Origin: Spirochaetaceae bacterium
Lineage (GTDB): Bacteria > Spirochaetota > Spirochaetia > Treponematales > Breznakiellaceae
DNA: 12,552 nucleotides
Assembly: GCA_031284085.1 (NCBI GenBank)
Contig: JAITAM010000057.1
Location: forward strand, 1-12,552
Direction of reading: 5' to 3'
The notes under the pieces were generated by a model, which saw only the letters and a program-made list of their open reading frames with translations, was not told where the DNA came from and did not search any database. This document shows, one piece after another, positions 5,730 to 12,552 of the stretch. A program made the position numbers and the translations under genes. Positions within the stretch are counted from its first letter, which is position 1; every line of letters starts with the position of its first letter.

Positions 5730-6362
5730 GTGGCCAATTACGGAAAACCGCGCATTTTAGGCAGAGTGATTGTATTATTACTGCTTATCCTCGTACTGGT
5801 AGGCGGTGGTATCGTGTGGTTTGATTATCTTAATGTTATTGATGCAAAGACTCTTCTTTCACCACTCTATAAATTTATTGGCAGAGAAGGTCGTACACAG
5901 ACCGCCAGTTCAGACAAAGAATTAATTTCTCTTGATGCGGAGCGCCTTGCAGTCCGACTTGAAGCTTTGGAATTACAGAAGGTTGACTTAGAAAAACAAA
6001 AGCAAGATCTGCAAAATCAACGCAATGAGCTTGATCAGATAGCAGCAGAATTAGAAGAAAGGCAAAAAGCATTGGATGAACAGGAACAATCGTATAATGC
6101 TCTGGTACAAGAATCCGAAACTAGAGAAAGGAACATTGAACAAAATGCCCGCTACCTAAACGGGATGCCGCCGGTGCAAGCCGTCGCCATTATCGTCAAT
6201 ATGGAAGATCAGGATATTATTGAAGTGTTCCGTAAACTTGAAGAAATAGCTGCAGCCGAAGGAACGACTTCTATCGTGTCATATTGGATGTCGCTTATGC
6301 CGGCGGAACGAGCAGCCGAGCTACAGCGTAAAATGGCACGGCAGCCTTCAGCACTAAGCTAA
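5730..6362 (+). CDS. flbB: FlbB, periplasmic flagellar collar / stator-assembly protein
   Basis: 210 residues from a GTG start, with GAAGGA (5716-5721) eight bases upstream. A single membrane segment (about 11-31) anchors the N terminus, a highly charged coiled coil follows (about 65-140, rich in Glu, Gln, Lys), and the C-terminal region (145-202) with NGMPPVQAVAIIVNMEDQD and SLMPAERAAELQRKM resembles the MotE/MgtE-N helical fold. In Borrelia, FlbB is a base of the periplasmic collar that recruits the stator, and its gene precedes the fliK-like gene, flgD and flgE, as here. It is the first gene of the operon and ends 18 bases before fliK. The symbol rests on topology and gene order more than on strong motifs. 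Confidence 0.8.
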   Translation: MANYGKPRILGRVIVLLLLILVLVGGGIVWFDYLNVIDAKTLLSPLYKFIGREGRTQTASSDKELISLDAERLAVRLEALELQKVDLEKQKQDLQNQRNELDQIAAELEERQKALDEQEQSYNALVQESETRERNIEQNARYLNGMPPVQAVAIIVNMEDQDIIEVFRKLEEIAAAEGTTSIVSYWMSLMPAERAAELQRKMARQPSALS

Positions 6363-6370
6363 TGTTTGCG

Positions 6371-6377
6371 GGAGAGG
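6371..6377 (+). promoter_or_regulatory. Ribosome binding site deciding the fliK start
   Basis: GGAGAGG lies four bases before ATG 6381. The frame is open from a TTG at 6366, but that codon is upstream of this site, so ATG 6381 is preferred. Confidence 0.7.
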
Positions 6378-6380
6378 AAA

Positions 6381-7592
6381 ATGCAGATAACAGCACCAAT
6401 AACGAAAATACAATCTCTTTTATCAGTGCAAAAGACAGGGAAAAAGACAAGTGCCGAAAAACCAGAGGTTTTTTCCCAAATATTTGAAAAGATGCGTGTA
6501 AAAAAGCATGCACCGACTCTAGCAAATAAATCGGCAGCCGGAACAGAAAAAGCTGTAAAGAAAACGACAACACCGGTAATACACACTGATAAACCGGTAA
6601 AAATAAAAAATAAAGATGAAACTTCCGATGCTACCGAGCAACTTGTGGCTCTTGTTTCTAATCCAGTAATGCAAGTGCTATCCGAAGTAAAAAGTAAAAA
6701 GAAAGATAGCGAGAATCCTCGCGCCGAATCTGCAATACCAATGATGAAAGAGGATAAAGCACAAGAGTCGATAGTACTGAAAGATGTAGTAACGGATACA
6801 CCAAAAACCGCCAAAGCGATCGCCGAAACCGTCCCTTTAACAAAGAGTACAACGGTGGATGTCGATGAGATGTTAAAAAAGCGGGTTGCGAAAGAAGAGA
6901 CAAATCCTGCTCCTCAGGAGCAACAACCGACAAAAAAGCCAGAAAAATCCAATCGGATTTCACTACGTGATCTCCGTAGTGAAATTGTCCCAGACAATAC
7001 CCGGCAAAGTACTGATACGGTATCTCTTCATCAAACACAGCAAACGGCAACAGCCAATTCACAGTCTGACTTGATGCTTGATCTGCGTTCTAATGTTACA
7101 TCATCGAACTTGGCAAGCAACGCAACCGAATTTACACAGACGAATCAGTTTGAAACAGTTTTAGCGCAAGAACTGCAGGGCAAGCTTTCAGGTGATATTG
7201 TCCGTCAGGCACAGATAGTGCTGAAAAACGGAGATTCCGGTATCATTCGTTTATCGCTAAAGCCCGAATCTTTAGGAACTGTAAAGGTACATCTTGAAAT
7301 GGTCGAAAATAAACTTATTGGTCATATTCTTGTAGAAAATACCGAAGTGCTTCGGGCTTTTGAACGAGAGATCCATTCTCTTGAACAAGCATTTCGTGAT
7401 TCCGGTTTTCAGACAGCACATCTTGATACAAGACTTGCCGGCGGCAATCAAAATGGAGCCGGCAATGGACAGCAGCGCAATACAGGGCAGTTTTTTTCAG
7501 AACGTCTGGCTGCTGTGTATGATAGTTTTGAACCGGAAGCAAGTTCTATAACTGAAACACTAGAGATGCAGCAAATAAATGTATTGGTATAA
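6381..7592 (+). CDS. fliK: FliK, flagellar hook-length control protein (Tap1-like)
   Basis: 403 residues. FliK is secreted through the flagellar export gate, measures the hook and switches export from hook to filament subunits. The first about 250 residues are low-complexity and polar (many Lys, Thr, Glu, Gln), as expected for the flexible ruler part and poorly conserved. The conserved C-terminal domain lies at about 265-350: LSGDIVRQAQIVL, then GIIRLSLKPESLGTVKVHLE, then LIGHILVENTEVLRAFER and LEQAFRDSGF. The LKPE-L-G-x-V-x-V motif is the hallmark of the Flg_hook domain. It is the treponemal tap1 counterpart, whose loss gives elongated hooks in T. denticola. It ends 12 bases before flgD. Confidence 0.9.
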   Translation: MQITAPITKIQSLLSVQKTGKKTSAEKPEVFSQIFEKMRVKKHAPTLANKSAAGTEKAVKKTTTPVIHTDKPVKIKNKDETSDATEQLVALVSNPVMQVLSEVKSKKKDSENPRAESAIPMMKEDKAQESIVLKDVVTDTPKTAKAIAETVPLTKSTTVDVDEMLKKRVAKEETNPAPQEQQPTKKPEKSNRISLRDLRSEIVPDNTRQSTDTVSLHQTQQTATANSQSDLMLDLRSNVTSSNLASNATEFTQTNQFETVLAQELQGKLSGDIVRQAQIVLKNGDSGIIRLSLKPESLGTVKVHLEMVENKLIGHILVENTEVLRAFEREIHSLEQAFRDSGFQTAHLDTRLAGGNQNGAGNGQQRNTGQFFSERLAAVYDSFEPEASSITETLEMQQINVLV

Positions 7593-7604
7593 GAGGAGTA
7601 AGCA

Positions 7605-8045
7605 ATGGAAACAATTTTTTTAAGCCCACAAGAAAAGGCGCAGGTAACCTTGGAAGTGGATAGACTTAATAAAAGTATACAAAACGGGAAGCTTCCTCAG
7701 CAAAGTCTGGGGAAAGATGATTTTTTGAAAATACTCATTACTCAGCTTTCCTATCAAGACCCGACCGCCCCTATGGAAGATAAAGAATTTGTCGCTCAAA
7801 TGGCTCAGTTCTCATCGTTAGAACAAATGACCAGTATGGCAAGCGATTTTTCTAAAATGACGGCTATGCTTTCCGGCAGCGAAGCTACAGCCGCTTTAGG
7901 GAAAGGAGTGGAGTTGCTTGATGGAGAGCAGTTGGTAACCGGTGTGGTACAGGCAGTTACACGGGGATCGGCGCCTGAAGTACTGGTCAACGGTTCCTAT
8001 TATCCATGGGAACAGGTAACAAAAGTAATAGAAATCGAAAACTAG
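7605..8045 (+). CDS. flgD: FlgD, flagellar hook-capping protein (short form)
   Basis: 146 residues. FlgD forms the temporary cap that guides FlgE assembly in the periplasm. The conserved N-terminal block is complete: LGKDDFLKILITQLSYQDP (35-53), PMEDKEFVAQMAQFSSLEQM (56-75). The remainder (about 97-143, GKGVELLDGEQLVTGVV and VNGSYYPWEQVTKV) is a small Tudor-like strand set; the Ig/FnIII-like insert of the longer enteric FlgD (about 230 residues) is missing, as in other spirochaetes. ATG 7605 has AGAGGAG six bases upstream. It lies between fliK and flgE, 15 bases from flgE. Confidence 0.93.
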   Translation: METIFLSPQEKAQVTLEVDRLNKSIQNGKLPQQSLGKDDFLKILITQLSYQDPTAPMEDKEFVAQMAQFSSLEQMTSMASDFSKMTAMLSGSEATAALGKGVELLDGEQLVTGVVQAVTRGSAPEVLVNGSYYPWEQVTKVIEIEN

Positions 8046-8060
8046 GGAGAGAAACAGTTT

Positions 8061-9467
8061 ATGATGCGGTCATTGTATTCCGGTGTATCTGGATTGCAGA
8101 ATCACCAGACAAGAATGGATGTGGTTGGAAATAATATTGCAAATATCAACACAACCGGATTTAAGAAGGGGCGGGTTCAATTTCAGGATCTGCTCTATCA
8201 GCAGATTAAAGGTGCGGCACGACCTACTGAAGAACTTGGTGGTGTCAACCCGCAAGAAGTCGGTTTGGGAATGTCTGTAGCGGCGATTGATACCATACAT
8301 AACCAAGGTTCCTTGCAAACTACCGGTGTTACAACTGATCTTGCAATTTCAGGGACCGGCTTCTTTGTTCTTAAAGAAGGGCAAGAATTTTTATATACCC
8401 GCGCCGGCGCCTTTGGTGTGGATACCGATGGAACACTGGTCAATCCGGCTAATGGTATGAAAGTCCAAGGTTGGATGGCGCAAGATATTGATGGAACTCA
8501 GATTCTTGATGTATCCCGTACGGTAGAGGATCTGATTATTCCGGTTGGAGCAAAAGACCCGGCAAAAGCGACAACTATCATTGATTTTGCGTGTAATCTT
8601 GACAAGCGTATTCCGGAAATTCCGGAAAACGCAACAGCCCTAGAGGTCAGGCAGGGGACATGGTCAACTACGATCAAAGTGTACGATAGTTTTGGTGATG
8701 AACATAGCTTGCAGGTTGAATTTACACGGATAGCCGGTACTCCAAATAGTTGGAATGCGGCTGTTACGGTCGATCCGGAAGCAGAGATTCCCCGGAACGC
8801 AACAATAGGCTTTGGTGATGCACCGCCTGCAGCCGGCGATGCATCTGATTTTACTATAAATTTCTCCAACAGCGGTACTTTGCTCAGTGCTGTGGATGCC
8901 GCCGGTAATATGTCCGGTGAAGTAGCAGGCGCACGGGTGGTGATGAATGTTGCCTACGATGTGCCAAATACCGACCCTGATGCAGATGGCGCTCAAGTCC
9001 GGCAGGAATTTGCCCTCAATTTAGGTACAGTTGGCGGCTTTATCAATTCAATCACTCAATTTGCTGAAACCAGCACTTCCAAAGCTGTGTCTCAAGATGG
9101 TTATACTATGGGCTACCTTAAAGAGTTCAAAATAGATCAGAGCGGTACGATTAACGGCGTGTATTCAAACGGTACAAACCGGATCATAGGGCAGATCGCT
9201 ATGGCAACTTTTGCCAACCAGAACGGCTTGGAAAAAGCCGGCGATAGCACTTTTACCGTATCCACCAATTCCGGCATGGCGAATATTGGTCCGGCTCTTA
9301 CTACCGACAAAGGAAAGATCATATCCGGTACCTTGGAGATGTCCAATGTTGATATGTCCGAGCAGTTTACCGATATGATCGTTACTCAGCGCGGCTTTCA
9401 GGCAAATTCCCGTACGATCCAAACGGCAGACCAGCTTCTCCAAGAATTATTGAGCTTAAAACGATAG
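8061..9467 (+). CDS. flgE: FlgE, flagellar hook protein with lysinoalanine cross-link residues
   Basis: 468 residues. FlgE polymerises into the hook, which in spirochaetes lies in the periplasm. N-terminal rod/hook motif [20 protein letters not shown] with [14 protein letters not shown] (5-38), and C-terminal [20 protein letters not shown] and [20 protein letters not shown] (427-466) form the coiled D0/D1 core. The central region is the variable D2 domain. Lys165 (VGAKDP) and Cys178 (FACNL, followed by Asn179) are at the positions whose side chains form an inter-subunit lysinoalanine bond in T. denticola FlgE, giving the cross-linked hooks of spirochaetes. Start: ATG 8061 with GGGAGA ten bases upstream; ATG 8064 is possible, but the residue numbering favours 8061. 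Confidence 0.97.
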   Translation: MMRSLYSGVSGLQNHQTRMDVVGNNIANINTTGFKKGRVQFQDLLYQQIKGAARPTEELGGVNPQEVGLGMSVAAIDTIHNQGSLQTTGVTTDLAISGTGFFVLKEGQEFLYTRAGAFGVDTDGTLVNPANGMKVQGWMAQDIDGTQILDVSRTVEDLIIPVGAKDPAKATTIIDFACNLDKRIPEIPENATALEVRQGTWSTTIKVYDSFGDEHSLQVEFTRIAGTPNSWNAAVTVDPEAEIPRNATIGFGDAPPAAGDASDFTINFSNSGTLLSAVDAAGNMSGEVAGARVVMNVAYDVPNTDPDADGAQVRQEFALNLGTVGGFINSITQFAETSTSKAVSQDGYTMGYLKEFKIDQSGTINGVYSNGTNRIIGQIAMATFANQNGLEKAGDSTFTVSTNSGMANIGPALTTDKGKIISGTLEMSNVDMSEQFTDMIVTQRGFQANSRTIQTADQLLQELLSLKR

Positions 9468-9476
9468 GTATATCTT

Positions 9477-9674
9477 ATGATTTTAGTAACCCGTCTTGAT
9501 GGACAGGAGTATTATATTAACCCCCACCAGATCGAGTATATTGAATGTAAACCGGATACAACATTGCTTATGCTCTCCGGTAAATATCTAGTGGTAAAAG
9601 AGAAAGTACCGGTAGTTATAGATCGGATTGTTGAATACCGAAGACGGATCGGTGGATTCAAAAATGAGGAGTAG
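9477..9674 (+). CDS. flbD: FlbD family small flagellar protein
   Basis: 65 residues. MILVTRLDGQEYYINPHQIEYIE is the start typical of FlbD (I-x-V-T-R-L-[DN]-G-x-x-x-x-[IV]-N-x-x-x-I-x-x-I-E), followed by DTTLLMLSGKYLVVKEKV, a second strand pair. The exact role is not established; the gene sits between flgE and motA in many spirochaetes and Firmicutes. It is unrelated to the Caulobacter sigma-54 activator also called FlbD. It follows flgE by 9 bases with a weak ribosome site and precedes motA by 3 bases, suggesting translational coupling. Confidence 0.93.
   Translation: MILVTRLDGQEYYINPHQIEYIECKPDTTLLMLSGKYLVVKEKVPVVIDRIVEYRRRIGGFKNEE
9666..9671 (+). promoter_or_regulatory. Ribosome binding site supporting a TTG start for motA
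   Basis: GAGGAG inside the end of flbD lies six bases before TTG 9678. No ATG is near, and the MotA N terminus aligns with this start. Confidence 0.75.
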
Positions 9675-9677
9675 ATT

Positions 9678-10460
9678 TTGAACATAGCAACCATAATAGG
9701 CTTAGTCGGTGTATTTGCTATGACCGTTATGGCAATTTACACTTCCGGCGGTAGCATACTAACTTATCTAGACTTCCCGTCGTTTCTTATGACTGTTGTC
9801 GGCTCGTATCTTGCTCTTTTTACCTTTAGCAGTATACCTGTCGCCGTTGGTATATGGAAAACAATGGGTCTTGCTATGTCGCTTCGCACGTACAATACGA
9901 AAGGGATTATTGTTAAATTGCAATCTTTTTCTGAAAAAGCAAGGCGAGAAGGACTTCTTTCATTAGACGAAGAGCTTGAAGATCTCGATGATGAGTTCCT
10001 GAGAAAAGGAATGCGCCTTGTTGTTGACGGTACTGATGGAGCTATCATCCGCGACTTGCTTGAAAATGAGTTAAGTCAGATGCAAGGCCGCCACGCCGAT
10101 AAAATCGGGGTAGTCAATATGTGGGGAACGCTGGCGCCGGGTCTTGGAATGTTAGGAACGGTTGTCGGTCTTATTGCCATGTTGCAGAACTTGGCAGACA
10201 AGAGCGCCTTAGGACCAAACATGGCTGTCGCTCTTATTACCACACTGTACGGCGCTATGATCGCCAACTTGATCTGTATTCCGATTTCAGGAAAGCTAAA
10301 ATCTTATGACGCTGCCGAAACACAGCTGAGAGAGCTTGAGATTGAAGGTATTCTTTCCATCCAAGCCGGCGACAATCCCCGCATGCTTGCCTCAAAACTC
10401 CTCTCCTACCTCGATCCTAAATCACGGGAAGATATAGAACGGGAGATTGGTAAGGAATAA
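9678..10460 (+). CDS. motA: MotA, flagellar motor stator protein
   Basis: 260 residues from a TTG start. MotA and MotB form the proton (or sodium) channel that drives rotation. Four membrane segments are visible at about 4-22, 34-52, 147-169 and 182-203. The cytoplasmic loop has EKARREGLLSLDEELEDLDD (86-105), which carries the charged residues that touch FliG (equivalents of E. coli Arg90 and Glu98). The two functional prolines are Pro154 in TLAPGLGMLGTVVGL and Pro202 in CIPISGKL, at the ends of the third and fourth segments. It overlaps nothing but lies 3 bases after flbD and 3 before motB. Confidence 0.96.
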   Translation: MNIATIIGLVGVFAMTVMAIYTSGGSILTYLDFPSFLMTVVGSYLALFTFSSIPVAVGIWKTMGLAMSLRTYNTKGIIVKLQSFSEKARREGLLSLDEELEDLDDEFLRKGMRLVVDGTDGAIIRDLLENELSQMQGRHADKIGVVNMWGTLAPGLGMLGTVVGLIAMLQNLADKSALGPNMAVALITTLYGAMIANLICIPISGKLKSYDAAETQLRELEIEGILSIQAGDNPRMLASKLLSYLDPKSREDIEREIGKE

Positions 10461-10463
10461 AGA

Positions 10464-11198
10464 ATGGCAAAGAAGAAAAAAAGGGAAGACGAGGGAGTAA
10501 AAGGCGACTGGATTGTAACTTACTCCGACATGGTAACCTTGTTACTATGCTTCTTTGTTGCTCTGTTTGATACTACCGAAACCGTCCCTAGCGAATTAGC
10601 TACACTGTTCTCATCGTTGAATAACATCGGCATGGGTTCCTCAACCGGCGGCAATACTTCTTCGGTTGGTAAAATGGCGGAATTAGGCAATACCATTTCC
10701 GCTCTCCCCTCTATGGATCGCGGGCGCTCGCTTGGCAGTGCCACGCGCCGCGCACAATCTCTTTTTAATCCGGAAGTCAAATCAAATAAAGTTACCATTA
10801 CCCACGATGAGCGAGGGCTTATCATTAGCCTTGCCGCCGATGCTTTTTTTGCTACGGCAAGCGCCCGACTTAACATTGAAGAAACGCGTGATATATTTCT
10901 CCGTCTTGTTACCTTACTCAACGCTGACGAATTGCGTGGAAGGAAATTCCGAATAGAAGGACATACCGATGCGGAACAGCCTGATGCAAATGGTCTTTGG
11001 GAAGGTTCAAACTGGAAACTGTCGGTTGCTAGGTCAATTTCAGTGCTGGAATTCATCAGTGCGCTTGGTGTTGATGAAAATCGGCTTATTGTAACCGGCT
11101 ATGCCGATACCGCCCCGGTTGCTCAGAGCGACACGAGAGAAGGGCGTGCTTATAATCGGCGGGTAGATATTGTCATCTTGGATGACGGGCATTTATAA
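10464..11198 (+). CDS. motB: MotB, flagellar motor stator protein with OmpA-like domain
   Basis: 244 residues. A basic start (MAKKKKRE) precedes one membrane helix (about 16-35) with DWIVTYSDMVTLLLCFFVAL; Asp22 is the channel carboxylate equivalent to E. coli Asp32. A linker (40-105) leads to the periplasmic OmpA/MotB peptidoglycan-binding domain: FFATASARLN (128-137), FRIEGHTDA (162-170), NWKLSVARS (183-191) and VTGYADTAPVAQSDTREGRA (210-229), followed by YNRRVDIVI. It starts 3 bases after motA with AAGGAAT upstream. It is the last flagellar gene in the window: the expected fliL does not follow, and a repeat array begins within 200 bases. Confidence 0.96.
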   Translation: MAKKKKREDEGVKGDWIVTYSDMVTLLLCFFVALFDTTETVPSELATLFSSLNNIGMGSSTGGNTSSVGKMAELGNTISALPSMDRGRSLGSATRRAQSLFNPEVKSNKVTITHDERGLIISLAADAFFATASARLNIEETRDIFLRLVTLLNADELRGRKFRIEGHTDAEQPDANGLWEGSNWKLSVARSISVLEFISALGVDENRLIVTGYADTAPVAQSDTREGRAYNRRVDIVILDDGHL

Positions 11199-11420
11199 AA
11201 GATATCGGGACTGAAAGCTTGGGTGGACGGCACGGAGGCCGGAGGCGCCCATTGCTTTAGCCTTCTTGTTTCACAGATCAAGCTTAGACTGACAGAGCAT
11301 TTTAACTGTTCTGCACTTTTCAATTCCACAAGCATTGTATTTTTATACTTCTCAAGCCAGCCATGCCAACCTCTTTCAAGAGCCGTAGGCTGTTTCAAAG
11401 TTCTCGGCATTGACATCGAA
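11199..11420. other. Intergenic stretch after motB, with a degenerate repeat unit
   Basis: No gene is recognised. There is no clear intrinsic terminator after motB. From about 11353 to 11420 the sequence resembles the 105-bp unit downstream (CCAGCC, TTTCAAG, a hairpin, CTGTTTCAAAGTTCT, ATCGAAAGCAG), so it is a diverged copy at the array edge. Its hairpin AGCC-GTA-GGCT (11381-11391) lies where the regular units have CAGGC-ACG-GCCTG. Confidence 0.5.
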
Positions 11421-11610
11421 AGCAGAGCACAGCTTCCTGCCTGCAAAAAGCAGGACAAGAGGAGGATGCGGGACAAGGGGACAGACCTAAGACCGTACGG
11501 CGCTGCTAATCCTAACGCAGACCAGTCTCTCTCTTGGCTTCCTGCCTGCCTGATAGCGAGTTTCTAAGCTTCGGCGTTCTATCGGGAGTGGAGTACGCCT
11601 CTCCATCTGC

Positions 11611-12135
11611 AAGAAGCAGCTTGAAGTCTGACCCCTCAGACCAGCCCATTTCTAAGCAGGCACGGCCTGTTTCTAAGGTTCTTGTATCGGAAGCAGTGGA
11701 CGGCTTTCTGCCTGCAAGAAGCAGCTTGAGGTCTGGCCCTTCAGGGCAGCCCGTTTCTAAGCAGGCACGGCCTGTTTCTAAGGTTCTTGTATCGGGAACA
11801 GCGTACAACTCTCCGTCTGAAAGAAGCAGCTTGAAGTCTGACCCTTCAGACCAGCCTGTTTCTAAGCAGGCACGGCCTGTTTCTAAGGTTCTTGTATCGG
11901 AAGCAGCGGACGGCTTTCTGCCTGCAAGAAGCAGCTTGAGGTCTGACCCCTCAGACCAGCCCGTTTCTAAGCAGGCACGGCCTGTTTCTAAGATTCTTGT
12001 ATCGGGAACAGTGGACGGCTTTCTGTCTGCAAGAAGCAGCTTGAAGTCTGACCCCTCAGAGCAGCCCGTTTCTAAGCAGGCACGGCCTGTTTCTAAGATT
12101 CTTGTATCGGGAACAGCGTACAACTCTCCGTCTGA
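11611..12135. repeat. Five direct 105-bp repeat units (cassette 1)
   Basis: Units begin at 11611, 11716, 11821, 11926 and 12031. Each contains a GTCTGA-CCCC-TCAGAC type hairpin (11626-11641 in unit 1) and a second hairpin AAGCAGGC-ACG-GCCTGTTT (11654-11672). The second hairpin is invariant in all units. Two sub-types alternate: GAAGTCTG and GAGGTCTG starts alternate strictly, and the unit ends are of an A form (CGGCTTTCTGCCTGC) or a B form (CAACTCTCCGTCTGA), suggesting growth by 210-bp dimers. Confidence 0.93.
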
Positions 12136-12200
12136 AAGAAGCAGGTGCAGCCTGTTTCTAAGGCTGTCCTATCGGAAGCAGAGCACAGCTTCCTGCTTGC
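12136..12200. repeat. Shortened repeat unit (about 65 bp)
   Basis: It begins as the 105-bp unit (AAGAAGCAG) but lacks about 40 bases containing the first hairpin, and resumes at CCTGTTTCTAAGG. The same shortened form is at 12472-12536, so the deletion arose before the cassette was duplicated. Confidence 0.75.
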
Positions 12201-12366
12201 AAAAAGCGGGACAAGAGGAGGGTGCGGGATAAGGGGACAGACCTAAGACCGCACGCCGCTGTTAATCCTAACGCAGACCAATCTCTCTCTTGGCTTCCTG
12301 CCTGCCTGATAGTGAGTTTCTAAGCTTCGGCGTTCTATCGGGAGTGGAGTACGCCTCTCCATCTGC

Positions 12367-12471
12367 AAGAAGCAGCTTGAGGTCTGACCCCTCAGAGCAG
12401 CCCGTTTCTAAGCAGGCACGGCCTGTTTCTAAGGTTCTTGTATCGGGAACAGCGTACAACTCTCCGTCTGA
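12367..12471. repeat. Single 105-bp unit of cassette 2
   Basis: It is nearly the same as the last unit of cassette 1 (12031-12135), including the B-form end, and is followed at 12472 by the same shortened unit as at 12136. Confidence 0.9.
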
Positions 12472-12552
12472 AAGAAGCAGGTGCAGCCTGTTTCTAAGGC
12501 TGTCCTATCGGAAGCAGAGCACAGCTTCCTGCTTGCAAAAAGCGGGACAAGA

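Larger units (their letters stand above)
11421..12552. repeat. Higher-order tandem repeat: 756-bp and 336-bp cassettes, continuing off the right edge
   Basis: AGCAGAGCACAGCTTCCTGC recurs, with at most one difference, at 11421, 12177 and 12513. Cassette 1 is 756 bp, cassette 2 is 336 bp, and 40 bp of cassette 3 is visible and identical to cassette 2. The difference of 420 bp is exactly four 105-bp units: cassette 1 has five full units and cassette 2 has one. Both share a leading block of about 190 bp with a REP-like GGACAGACCTAAG (11479-11491 and 12235-12247) and end with a shortened unit of about 65 bp. Because every length is a multiple of three, long open frames appear on both strands; no start, ribosome site or known domain supports translation. 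Confidence 0.9.

Noticed and set aside
11150..11476. 108-codon minus-strand open frame overlapping motB
   Set aside because: It overlaps the conserved end of motB and reads into the repeat block, with no recognised domain.
11512..12232. Open frames of 203 codons (minus) and 232 codons (plus) with 35-residue repeats
   Set aside because: They exist because 105 is a multiple of three. They lack ribosome sites, conserved starts and known domains, most differences change residues, and the same DNA is open on both strands.
11421..12552. Integron attC or gene-cassette array (treponemes can carry integrons)
   Set aside because: No GTTRRRY/RYYYAAC core sites were seen, no genes lie between repeats, and no integrase is in the window.

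Overview
The window most likely comes from a Treponema-type spirochaete chromosome. The main evidence is a flagellar cluster in the spirochaete order flbB - fliK (tap1) - flgD - flgE - flbD - motA - motB. The FlgE has Lys165 and Cys178 at the positions that form the lysinoalanine cross-link in Treponema denticola hooks. The identification rests on reading the sequence only; no database search was run.

Layout. (1) 1-129 is the 3' end of an AraC-family regulator gene that runs off the left edge. (2) 130-870 is a REP-associated tyrosine transposase (RAYT) gene flanked by three direct copies of a 15-base near-palindromic motif, AATCAGGTCAGACCT or AATTAGGTCAGACCT, with inverted repeats around two of them. 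(3) 902-3577, minus strand, holds two genes: an unusual DAHP synthase-prephenate dehydratase-ACT fusion (first step of the shikimate pathway joined to the phenylalanine branch) and, upstream of it, a small nitroreductase. A perfect 14-bp inverted repeat lies between them. (4) 3578-4873 is about 1.3 kb without an intact gene. It contains 14 full copies of a 23-bp tandem repeat, a 34-bp duplicated piece of the nitroreductase gene at the end of that array, and a probable decayed transposase remnant. (5) 4874-5506 encodes a Crp/Fnr-family cyclic-nucleotide-binding regulator that may be expressed from a leaderless mRNA. (6) 5507-5729 is a regulatory gap with a good sigma-28-type promoter and a 17-base perfect dyad covering its -10 end and start region. 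(7) 5730-11198 is the tightly spaced flagellar operon (gaps of 3 to 18 bases). (8) 11199-12552 has no convincing gene. It carries a higher-order repeat of 105-bp units inside 756- and 336-bp cassettes, continuing off the right edge.

How the genes work together. FlbB is the collar/stator-organising protein, FliK measures hook length, FlgD caps the growing hook, FlgE is the hook subunit, and MotA/MotB are the stator, with the small FlbD between hook and stator genes. In related spirochaetes fliL, fliM and fliY/N follow motB; here a repeat array follows instead, so the operon is either interrupted or carries an insertion. The aromatic fusion protein couples entry into aromatic biosynthesis to the phenylalanine-specific dehydratase and has no chorismate mutase domain. 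The sequence is a mix of conserved housekeeping genes and repeat-rich, transposase-associated gaps.
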